32,542 nt of DNA, taken from contig CAMDRF010000033.1 in the NCBI GenBank assembly GCA_945906765.1, positions 1-32,542 on the forward strand, in the 5' to 3' direction. Origin of the DNA: Nitrosovibrio sp. Nv4. GTDB taxonomy: Bacteria; Pseudomonadota; Gammaproteobacteria; Burkholderiales; SG8-39. Shown here one piece after another: positions 26,057-32,542 of this stretch; the first letter of the stretch is position 1; each line of letters starts with the position of its first letter. The position numbers were made by a program, and so were the translations under genes. Below the pieces are notes generated by a model. It did not search any database. It saw only the letters and a program-made list of their open reading frames with translations, and had not been told where the DNA came from.

Positions 26057-27792
26057 ACCCGATCCGCGTCCTGCCCGACCTGCTGATCAGCCAGATCGCC
26101 GCGGGCGAAGTGGTCGAGCGGCCCGCGTCGGTGCTGAAGGAACTGCTCGAGAACGCGCTCGATGCGGGCGCGCGTGAAATCCAGGTGACCCTCGACCAGG
26201 GCGGCTTGAAGCGCGTGCAGGTGGATGACGACGGCAGCGGCCTCGGCAAGGAAGAACTGCCGCTCGCGCTGGCGCGCCACGCGACGAGCAAGATCCAGTC
26301 GCTGGACGACCTGCAGGGTATCGCGACGATGGGATTTCGCGGCGAAGCGCTCGCGTCGATCGCGTCGGTTGCCCGCATTTCGCTCTCGAGCCGCGTAACT
26401 GACGCCACTCATGCCTGGTTAATCCGCGCCGAGGGCAGCGCTGCCGGAAGCGCGGCCGAGCCCGCCGCCCGCGCTCCCGGCACCACCGTGCTGGTGGAAG
26501 ATCTCTATTTCAATACGCCGGCGCGCAAGAAGTTCATGCGTAGCGAGCAGACCGAATTCGGCCATTGCGAGGAAATGTTCCGGCGCCTCGCACTGGCGCA
26601 TCCCGATACCGCGTTCATCCTCAGGCATAACGGCAGGGTCTCCACCTTGGTGCGCGCGCAGACGCTCGGCGAACGCGCGGCGGCGCTGCTGGGCCGCGAG
26701 TTCCTGGATGCGAGCTTTCCGCTCGAGGCGCAGGCAGGCACGCTGCGCCTGAGCGGTCTCGCCGGCACGCCCCTGGCGGCGCGGGCGCGCGCCGATGCGC
26801 AGTACCTGTTCGTCAACGGCCGCTTCGTGCGCGACCGCGTGCTGTCCCACGCGGTGCGCGAGGCCTACCGCGACCTGCTCCACGGCGAGCGCCAGCCGGC
26901 CTACCTGCTCTTCCTTGAAATCGATCCGCGCGGCGTGGACGTCAACGTCCATCCGGCGAAAATCGAAGTGCGCTTCCGCGACTCCGGCAGCATCCACCAG
27001 TTCGTCGTGCACGCGCTCAAGCGAGCGCTCTCGCCTACCGCGGCCGAGGCTCCGGTCGCCTATGCAACGCTGTCGGGTTCCGGCGCCGGGCCTGCTATAC
27101 GTAAGGGATTTCAACAGCCGGGCTTTCAATTGGCGCAACCCGCGCAGACCTATCAATCTTTCATGGCGGCCGCCGCCAATCCCGCCGCCCTTCCGTCCTC
27201 TCACGCCGCGCCCCCGCTAGGCTATGCGCTGGCGCAGCTGCACGGCGTCTACGTCCTGGCGCAAAACGATGCCGGGCTGGTGCTCATCGATATGCATGCG
27301 GCGCACGAGCGCATCGTCTACGAGAAGCTGAAGGACAACCTCGATGCCGGGCGCGTCGAGCGGCAGCAGCTGCTGGTGCCGGCGGCCTTCCGCGCCGACG
27401 CGCTCGAGGTCGCCGCCGCCGAGGAGAACCAGGAAACGCTCGAACGCCTCGGCCTGGAACTAAGTGCCGCAGGCCCGAACGAACTGGCGGTGCGCGCCGC
27501 CCCGATGCTGCTCGCCGGAGGCGATGTGGCCGGATTGGCGAGAAGCGTGCTGAGCGAAATTCGCGAATACGGCGCGGCGCAGGCGCTCGCCGCGCGGCGC
27601 GACGAACTGCTCGCGGGCATGGCCTGCCACGCGGCGGTGCGCGCCAACCGGATCCTCACGCTGACGGAGATGAACGCGTTGCTGCGCGAGATGGAGGCCA
27701 CCGAGCGCGCCGGCAGCTGCAATCACGGCCGCCCGACGTGGTACCAGCTCACCATGGCGGACCTGGACCGGCTCTTCATGCGAGGGCACTAG
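26053..27792 (+). CDS. mutL: DNA mismatch repair protein MutL
   Basis: 579 aa. N-terminal GHKL ATPase: IAAGEVVERPASVLKELLEN, DDDGSGLGKEELPLALARHA and TMGFRGEALASI. Linker roughly residues 330-390, then the C-terminal dimerisation domain. Unlike E. coli MutL it keeps endonuclease-type motifs: DMHAAHERIVYE (the DQHA(X)2E(X)4E motif with Met for Gln), ACHAAVRAN and CNHGRP. This suggests nicking activity, as in organisms without MutH. The start MNPIRVLPDLLISQ is the family's usual N-terminus; the track's 23-residue extension is not needed. The SDR gene begins 2 bp downstream. Confidence 0.96.
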   Translation: MNPIRVLPDLLISQIAAGEVVERPASVLKELLENALDAGAREIQVTLDQGGLKRVQVDDDGSGLGKEELPLALARHATSKIQSLDDLQGIATMGFRGEALASIASVARISLSSRVTDATHAWLIRAEGSAAGSAAEPAARAPGTTVLVEDLYFNTPARKKFMRSEQTEFGHCEEMFRRLALAHPDTAFILRHNGRVSTLVRAQTLGERAAALLGREFLDASFPLEAQAGTLRLSGLAGTPLAARARADAQYLFVNGRFVRDRVLSHAVREAYRDLLHGERQPAYLLFLEIDPRGVDVNVHPAKIEVRFRDSGSIHQFVVHALKRALSPTAAEAPVAYATLSGSGAGPAIRKGFQQPGFQLAQPAQTYQSFMAAAANPAALPSSHAAPPLGYALAQLHGVYVLAQNDAGLVLIDMHAAHERIVYEKLKDNLDAGRVERQQLLVPAAFRADALEVAAAEENQETLERLGLELSAAGPNELAVRAAPMLLAGGDVAGLARSVLSEIREYGAAQALAARRDELLAGMACHAAVRANRILTLTEMNALLREMEATERAGSCNHGRPTWYQLTMADLDRLFMRGH

Positions 27793-27794
27793 CC

Positions 27795-28565
27795 ATGGCG
27801 GGCGTACAGGCAAGGAACACGCGGGGCGTGTTAGTGGTTACCGGGGGAGGACGCGGCATCGGCGCCGCCACGGCGAGGCTTGCAGCGGCACGCGGCTACG
27901 CGGTCTGCGTGAACTTCCTGCGCGACCACGACGCCGCGCAAGCAGTGGTTCGCGATATCAGAAACGACGGCGGGCGCGCGATTGCGGTACCGGGCGATGT
28001 CGCCTCCGAAGCCGACGTGGTGAGGCTGTTCCAGGAATGCGACCGGTCGCTTGGGCCGCTCGCGGCGCTGGTCAACAACGCCGGCATCGTCGCGACCCGA
28101 TCGCGCGTCGAAGCGATGGACGCCGGGCGCCTGCAGCGCATGTTTTCGATCAACGTCGTCGGCGCGTTCCTGTGCGCACGCGAGGCAATCAAGCGCATGT
28201 CCACGAAGCACGGCGGCAGCGGCGGCGCGATCGTCAACGTTTCCTCGGGCGCGGCGCGCCTCGGCTCGCCGGGCGAGTGGGTGGATTACGCCGCCTCCAA
28301 GGGCGCCATCGACACCATGACCATCGGCCTTTCCAAGGAAGTGGCGGAGGAAGGCATCCGCGTCAACTGCGTGCGGCCCGGTTTCGTCAACACGGAGATC
28401 CACGCCAACGCCGGCGAACCGAACCGGATAGAGCGCCTGCGCGCCGGCATCCCGATGAGGCGCGGCGGCGAGCCCGAGGAAGTGGCGCGCGCCATTCTGT
28501 GGCTGCTCTCGGATGAAGCGTCCTACTCCACCGGGGCGATCCTGGATGTGACCGGCGGCCGCTAG
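27795..28565 (+). CDS. Short-chain dehydrogenase/reductase
   Basis: 256 aa classical SDR. Cofactor motif VVTGGGRGIGAATARLAA, NNAGIVATRSR, catalytic Ser in VNVSSGAARLGS, and YAASKGAIDTM (Tyr and Lys of YxxxK); ends LDVTGGR. The absence of an acidic residue right after the second strand (VNFLRDHDAA, with nearby Arg) leans to NADPH, but this is a guess. Substrate unknown. It is inserted between mutL and miaA, 2 bp from each; start ATG 27795. Confidence 0.92.
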   Translation: MAGVQARNTRGVLVVTGGGRGIGAATARLAAARGYAVCVNFLRDHDAAQAVVRDIRNDGGRAIAVPGDVASEADVVRLFQECDRSLGPLAALVNNAGIVATRSRVEAMDAGRLQRMFSINVVGAFLCAREAIKRMSTKHGGSGGAIVNVSSGAARLGSPGEWVDYAASKGAIDTMTIGLSKEVAEEGIRVNCVRPGFVNTEIHANAGEPNRIERLRAGIPMRRGGEPEEVARAILWLLSDEASYSTGAILDVTGGR

Positions 28566-28567
28566 CG

Positions 28568-29473
28568 GTGGCCGAGACGAAGCGCATTGCTTTTGCCCTG
28601 CTCGGCCCGACGGCGAGCGGCAAGTCGCGCAGGGCGATGCAGCTTGCGTCGCAGCATCCGATCGAAATCGTCAGCATCGATTCAGCGCAGGTCTATCGCG
28701 GCATGGACATCGGCACCGCCAAGCCCTCGCTCGAAGAGCGCCGCGCAGTGCCCCATCACCTGATCGACTTGCTCGACCCGACCGAACGCTACTCGGCGGG
28801 GCGTTTCCGCGACGATGCGATCCGCGCGGTAGGAGAAATTCATGCCCGGGAAAAGATCCCGCTGCTCGTCGGCGGCACGATGCTTTATTACCGCGCCCTC
28901 GCCGTGGGGATGGATGCGCTGCCGCCGGCGAACCTGGAAGTTCGGATGCAGATCGACGCCGAGGCTGCGACGAAGGGCTGGCCCGCGCTGCATGAAGAGC
29001 TGGCGACAGTGGATCCACGGACCGCTGCCCGCCTCAAGGCAGGCGATGCGCAGCGCATCCAGCGTGCGCTGGAGGTCCATCGCCTGACGGGAAAGCCGAT
29101 CTCGGAACTGCAGAACCGGCCGAAGATCGAATTGCCTTTCGTACTGAAAGCGTTTTCCCTGTTTCCGGAAGACCGGTCCGAGTTGCATCAGCGCATCGCC
29201 GCACGCTTCGGAGTCATGCTGCAGGACGGTCTGGTGGACGAACTGAAAGCGCTCAGGAGACGCTACGAGTTGAGCGCCGAACTGCCAAGCATGCGCTGCG
29301 TCGGCTACCGGCAGGCCTGGGAGTTTCTCGAAGGCAAATGCGACGAAGCGGGACTGGGCGAGACAGGCATCGCCGCCACGCGGCAACTCGCCAAGCGCCA
29401 GCTCACCTGGCTGCGCAGCCTTCCCAACCTCGAGCCGGTGGAGCGGCTCGCCGCGGCGCTCAGCAACGCCTGA
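28568..29473 (+). CDS. miaA: tRNA dimethylallyltransferase MiaA
   Basis: 301 aa. Adds a dimethylallyl group from DMAPP to A37 of tRNAs reading UNN codons. P-loop LLGPTASGKSRRAMQLA, IVSIDSAQVYRGMDIGTAKP, VPHHLIDLLDPTERYSAGRF, VGGTMLYYRALAVGMDALP and MRCVGYRQAWEFLEG are all family motifs. GTG start, 2 bp after the SDR stop. The hfq gene that often follows miaA is absent; a minus-strand gene comes next. Confidence 0.95.
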   Translation: MAETKRIAFALLGPTASGKSRRAMQLASQHPIEIVSIDSAQVYRGMDIGTAKPSLEERRAVPHHLIDLLDPTERYSAGRFRDDAIRAVGEIHAREKIPLLVGGTMLYYRALAVGMDALPPANLEVRMQIDAEAATKGWPALHEELATVDPRTAARLKAGDAQRIQRALEVHRLTGKPISELQNRPKIELPFVLKAFSLFPEDRSELHQRIAARFGVMLQDGLVDELKALRRRYELSAELPSMRCVGYRQAWEFLEGKCDEAGLGETGIAATRQLAKRQLTWLRSLPNLEPVERLAAALSNA

Positions 29474-29499
29474 GGGCGTTCAATCCGGCCTGAGAGCGC

Positions 29500-30450
29500 T
29501 CAATCCAGACTGAGGTTCATCGCGCGCGCGGCGCGCCGGTAGGCCTCGAGCTGCTCCGCGACAAACGCCGACAGCTCCTGCGGCGTCGAACTACGCGGCT
29601 CGAACGCGAGGCGTCCGAAGGCATCCTTCACCTCGGGCTTGGCGAGCACGATGGCCAGCTCACGCCCGACACGGTCGACGATCTCCTGCGGCATCTTCGG
29701 CGGCCCGAACAACCCGCCCCAAGGGGTGATCGGCACGTTCACGAGTCCGGCCTCCGACATCGTCGGCGCCGTCGGCAGCAGCTGGTTGCGATTCGGCAGC
29801 AGCGTGGCGAGCACGCGCAGCCTGCCCTCCTTCACCTGCGGCGCGAGCGTGCCCGGCGTCGCGATCGCGACATTCACGCGCCCCGCGATCAGGTCGATCG
29901 ACAGCGGGCCGTCGCCCTTGTAGGGGATATGCGCCATGTCGAGCTTCTGCTGCGCCGCGAACAGGCCGGTCGCGAGGATGCTGGTGGCGTTGCCGGTGCC
30001 GTAGTTGAGTTTGCCCGGATTGGCGCGCGCGTAACCGATCAGGTCGCCGATGGTATACACCGGCATGCTCGCATGCGAAAACACGAAGAAGCCGAAAATC
30101 CCGACCAACGAAATCGGCGTGAAGTCGTTCACCGGATCGTAGGGCGGCACTTTCTTCGCCGCCGGCGCGAACGACATTCCGGTCGCCGTGCCGTAGTACA
30201 GCGTGTAGCCGTCGGCGGGCGCCTGCCGCACGGCCTCGGAGGCGATGATGCCCTCGGCGCCCGGCCTGGTCTCGATGATCACCGGCTGACCGAGGGCCTG
30301 CCCGAGCGGCTGCGCGAAGATGCGCGCGCCGAGTTCCGCCGCGCCGCCCGGCGGGAACGGCACGATCAGGCGAATGGGCTTGTTCGGATATTGCGCCACA
30401 GCGCCGGAACTCAGCAGCGCCGCGATAAGAGTTGCAACGATTTTCTTCAT
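29500..30450 (-). CDS. Bug-family (TctC-like) solute-binding protein, copy 2
   Basis: 316 aa periplasmic binding protein of the tripartite tricarboxylate transporter type. Signal peptide MKKIVATLIAALLSSGAVAQ; then YPNKPIRLIVPFPPGG, the PADGYTLYYGTATG loop, VPPYDPVNDFTPISLVG, NPGKLNYGTGNATSILATG and AHIPYKGDGPLSIDLIAGRV, all typical of Bug proteins. Ligand unknown. The start at 30450 is chosen over the track's 30525 because of the signal peptide and GGAG upstream. It lies 4 bp after the stop of its paralogue; no membrane (TctA/TctB) genes are present. Confidence 0.94.
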   Translation of the reverse strand: MKKIVATLIAALLSSGAVAQYPNKPIRLIVPFPPGGAAELGARIFAQPLGQALGQPVIIETRPGAEGIIASEAVRQAPADGYTLYYGTATGMSFAPAAKKVPPYDPVNDFTPISLVGIFGFFVFSHASMPVYTIGDLIGYARANPGKLNYGTGNATSILATGLFAAQQKLDMAHIPYKGDGPLSIDLIAGRVNVAIATPGTLAPQVKEGRLRVLATLLPNRNQLLPTAPTMSEAGLVNVPITPWGGLFGPPKMPQEIVDRVGRELAIVLAKPEVKDAFGRLAFEPRSSTPQELSAFVAEQLEAYRRAARAMNLSLD

Positions 30451-30454
30451 GGCT

Positions 30455-31417
30455 CTACTCCGGTTGCACGCCGGCGGCGCGCAGGATGTTGCGGTAGCTT
30501 TCGAGTTGCTCCTTGACGAAACCACCCAACTTCTCGGGTGTCGAAGGACTGAGTACGAAGGCCTGCTTCTCCATCGCCGCCTGCACGTCGGGGCGGCCCA
30601 TCGCGGCGACGAATTCCCGATTGAGGCGGTCGAGGACTTCTTTCGGCATTTTCGCCGGACCGAACAGGCCCGCCCAGGAAGTCACCGAGAATTCAGGCAT
30701 GCCGGCTTCGGCGATCGTCGGCACGTCCGGCAGCAGGTGGCTGCGCCGGGCAAGCGTGGTCACGAGGGCGCGCAGTTTGCCGTCGCGTACTTGCGGTACC
30801 GAGGTGCTCGAAGAGGCGAACATCAGCTGCACGCGGCCGCTGATCATGTCGGTCATCGCCTGCGGTTCCCCCTTGTAGGGGACGTGCACCATTTCCACCT
30901 TTGCCAGCGACGAAAAAAACGCCGTGGAGACGATGCCGGTGGTGTTGCCGGTGGCGTAATTGATCTTGCCGGGATTCGCCTTCGCGTACTGGATCAGCTC
31001 GGCAAGGCTCTTCGCCGGCACGCCGGGGTGCACGACGATGAAGAACGTGTAGCGGCCGATGTCGGTGATCGGCGTGAAGTCCGTCACCGGATCGTAGGGC
31101 GGGACTTTCTTCATCGCCGGGACCGCGGACATCGGGCTGTTGGTCGCCATCAGAAGCGTGTAGCCGTCGGGCGCGGCTCTCACCACCTCGGCGCCCGCGA
31201 TCGCGCCATCGGCCCCGGCCTTGTTGTCGACGACCACCGGCTGGCCGACCGCGGCAGATACCGAATTGCCAAGGATGCGGGTGATGGTGTCGGTCGCCGA
31301 ACCGGCCGGGAACGGCACGACGATGCGGATGGGCTTGCTGGGGAACTGCGCGAACGACGGCGCCGCGAACAGGCATGCGGCGGCCGCAGTGGCAACACAC
31401 GCTAGAACACGCTTCAT
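30455..31417 (-). CDS. Bug-family (TctC-like) solute-binding protein, copy 1
   Basis: 320 aa, signal peptide MKRVLACVATAAAACLFAAPSFA, then FPSKPIRIVVPFPAGSATDT, APDGYTLLMATNSPM, VPPYDPVTDFTPITDIG, NPGKINYATGNTTGIVSTAF and VHVPYKGEPQAMTDMISGRV. Clearly paralogous to the next gene and ending with the same RxILRAAG/YRRAARAM-type tail. Strong Shine-Dalgarno (aggagg) before ATG. Ligand unknown. Divergent from the 6-phosphogluconate dehydrogenase gene with 53 bp between starts. Confidence 0.94.
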   Translation of the reverse strand: MKRVLACVATAAAACLFAAPSFAQFPSKPIRIVVPFPAGSATDTITRILGNSVSAAVGQPVVVDNKAGADGAIAGAEVVRAAPDGYTLLMATNSPMSAVPAMKKVPPYDPVTDFTPITDIGRYTFFIVVHPGVPAKSLAELIQYAKANPGKINYATGNTTGIVSTAFFSSLAKVEMVHVPYKGEPQAMTDMISGRVQLMFASSSTSVPQVRDGKLRALVTTLARRSHLLPDVPTIAEAGMPEFSVTSWAGLFGPAKMPKEVLDRLNREFVAAMGRPDVQAAMEKQAFVLSPSTPEKLGGFVKEQLESYRNILRAAGVQPE

Positions 31418-31442
31418 TGTGATCCTCCTCTTCTCCGATGCA

Positions 31443-31452
31443 ATTATAGAAT
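31443..31452. promoter_or_regulatory. Overlapping divergent -10 boxes between Bug and gnd genes
   Basis: attatagaat reads TATAAT on the minus strand (31448 to 31443) and TAGAAT on the plus strand (31447-31452). The minus transcript would carry a leader of about 19 nt containing AGGAGG; the plus one a leader of about 12 nt containing gggggt. Same layout as the divergent box at 4313-4320. Confidence 0.5.
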
Positions 31453-31470
31453 GGGGAAACGGGGGTTCGC

Positions 31471-32379
31471 ATGGAAATCGGAGTCGTCGGCCTGGGCAGG
31501 ATGGGCGCCAACATGGCGCGGCGCATGGCGCGCGGCGGCGCCCGGGTGGTCGCTTTTGACCGCGAACCGGGGGCAGGGCTCGCGCTCAAAGACGAGAAAA
31601 ATATCGCCTGCGTGGAGAGCCTCGCCTCGCTGGCGACAAAACTTGCCGGTGAGCGCGTCGTCCTGGTGATGCTGCCCGCGGGCCCGGCCACCGAGGACGC
31701 GCTGGCGGAGCTGCTGCCGCTGCTCTCGGCGGGTGATACGCTGGTGGACGGCGGCAACGCTTTCTACAAGGATTCGATGGCGCGCGCGCTGAAGATGTCG
31801 CAGCGCGGGCTGCGCTACATCGACGCCGGCGTGTCCGGCGGCATCCACGGCCTCGCCAACGGCTACTGCCTGATGCTGGGCGGCACGGCGAAATCGGTCG
31901 AGCGCTTCGAGCCCTTCGCGCGCATCCTCGCGCCGGCGCCCGACACCGGCTGGCTGCATTGCGGCCCGAGCGGCGCCGGGCATTTCGCCAAGATGATCCA
32001 CAACGGCATCGAATACGGAATGATGCAGGCCTTCGCCGAAGGCTTCGCGCTGCTCGCCGCGCGCAAGGACCTGGAGTTCGACCTCGGGCGCCTGGCCGAG
32101 ACCTGGCGCCACGGCAGCGTGGTGCGCTCCTGGCTGCTCGATCTCTCCGCCGAGATCCTCAAGGAGGACGAAGGCCTGGAGCGCATCGCGCCGGTGGTGG
32201 CCGATTCGGGCGAGGGCCGCTGGACCGTGCTCGAATCCGTCGAACTGGGCGTGCCCGCGCCGGTGATCACGATGGCGTTGATGGCGCGCTTCTCCAGCCA
32301 GGGGAAATCCGACTACGCGAGGAAGCTGCTCGCCATGATGCGCGCGAAGTTTGGCGGTCACGCCATCACGCGAGCGTGA
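31471..32379 (+). CDS. gnd: 6-phosphogluconate dehydrogenase, decarboxylating (short form)
   Basis: 302 aa, the short (about 300 aa) class rather than the 470 aa E. coli form; this class often prefers NAD. Rossmann motif IGVVGLGRMGANMARRMARG, LVDGGNAFYKDSMARA, DAGVSGGIHGLANGYCLMLG (substrate loop) and GPSGAGHFAKMIHNGIEYGM with the catalytic Lys. Converts 6-phosphogluconate to ribulose 5-phosphate. A gluconokinase gene follows 17 bp later, giving a two-gene gluconate-use unit. Confidence 0.92.
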   Translation: MEIGVVGLGRMGANMARRMARGGARVVAFDREPGAGLALKDEKNIACVESLASLATKLAGERVVLVMLPAGPATEDALAELLPLLSAGDTLVDGGNAFYKDSMARALKMSQRGLRYIDAGVSGGIHGLANGYCLMLGGTAKSVERFEPFARILAPAPDTGWLHCGPSGAGHFAKMIHNGIEYGMMQAFAEGFALLAARKDLEFDLGRLAETWRHGSVVRSWLLDLSAEILKEDEGLERIAPVVADSGEGRWTVLESVELGVPAPVITMALMARFSSQGKSDYARKLLAMMRAKFGGHAITRA

Positions 32380-32396
32380 TCCTTGCGGCCTGAAGC

Positions 32397-32542
32397 ATGA
32401 TCGTCGTCGTCATGGGCGTGTCCGGGTCCGGCAAGACGACCATCGGCACGCTTCTCGCCGCGCATCTCGGTTGCCCATTCCTCGATGGCGACGACTTCCA
32501 TCCGCCGGAGAACGTCGCCAAAATGGCCGCGGGCACGCCGCT
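32397..32542 (+). CDS. gntK: Gluconokinase (partial, cut by the window end)
   Basis: First 48 codons only. [20 protein letters not shown] holds the Walker A P-loop, and [20 protein letters not shown] is the gluconate-kinase signature. It phosphorylates gluconate to 6-phosphogluconate, the substrate of the preceding enzyme. No ORF-track line exists because the frame is open at the window edge. Confidence 0.88.
   Translation, partial: MIVVVMGVSGSGKTTIGTLLAAHLGCPFLDGDDFHPPENVAKMAAGTP

Overview
The window is a dense, GC-rich, mostly housekeeping stretch of a bacterial chromosome. It looks betaproteobacterial (Burkholderiales or a relative). The signs are a DUF3579 gene next to rpsT, a divergent murJ/rpsT pair, an xseB-ispA-dxs-folE2 cluster facing a Rieske oxygenase gene, two Bug-family (TctC-like) binding proteins, a TakP-like TRAP binding protein, and long E. 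coli-type ArgG. No rRNA, tRNA, CRISPR array, complete insertion sequence or phage gene was seen. The taxonomic call is inference from gene content and order.

Layout. 1-3622 (minus): TRAP binding protein, a SirB1/transglutaminase-like protein, and the lipid II flippase murJ. 3661-8561: rpsT, DUF3579, a PLP-dependent Orn/Lys/Arg decarboxylase with a receiver-like N-terminal domain, argD and argF; argG (minus) meets argF tail to tail. 9947-14091: an unknown exported protein, YajQ, a glutamine amidotransferase-like protein, a retropepsin-like aspartic protease, pcm and folE2. 14117-17149 (minus): dxs, ispA, xseB. 17256-20181 (plus): Rieske oxygenase, mercaptopyruvate-type sulfurtransferase, thrH, DUF2784. 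20218-21800 is the only clearly accessory patch: a Phd-like antitoxin with a wrecked PIN toxin, a diverged copy of the DUF2784 gene tail, an intact MntA/HepT module and an orphan small ORF. 21880-29473: an alpha/beta hydrolase and queG (minus), then tsaE-amiC-(yqaA-like)-mutL-(SDR)-miaA (plus). 29500-31417 (minus): two tandem Bug binding proteins. 31471-end: short 6-phosphogluconate dehydrogenase and a truncated gluconokinase gene.

How genes work together. argD, argF and argG cover three steps of arginine synthesis. dxs and ispA supply isoprenoid precursors. murJ and amiC act on the cell wall. tsaE, miaA and queG all modify tRNA. gnd and gntK feed gluconate into the pentose phosphate pathway.

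No wholly new multi-gene system was found. The notable signals are small-scale. (i) Two long perfect inverted repeats, about 4.8 kb apart, share a 20-nt core and sit directly after stop codons. (ii) Several genes have a -10-like hexamer only 5-8 bp upstream of the start codon, predicting leaderless or nearly leaderless mRNAs. (iii) Two divergent gene pairs have start codons overlapping inside one CATG. (iv) A 12-codon, apparently leaderless upstream ORF overlaps the mutL start as ATGA. (v) The toxin-antitoxin patch sits between a DUF2784 gene and a second diverged copy of that gene's 3' end. (vi) A terminator-like hairpin runs straight into the argD ribosome-binding site. (vii) Short AT-rich codon patches lie inside conserved GC-rich genes. 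There is no gene-free stretch over 300 bp apart from 20546-20902, which holds the PIN pseudogene and the DUF2784 tail copy.
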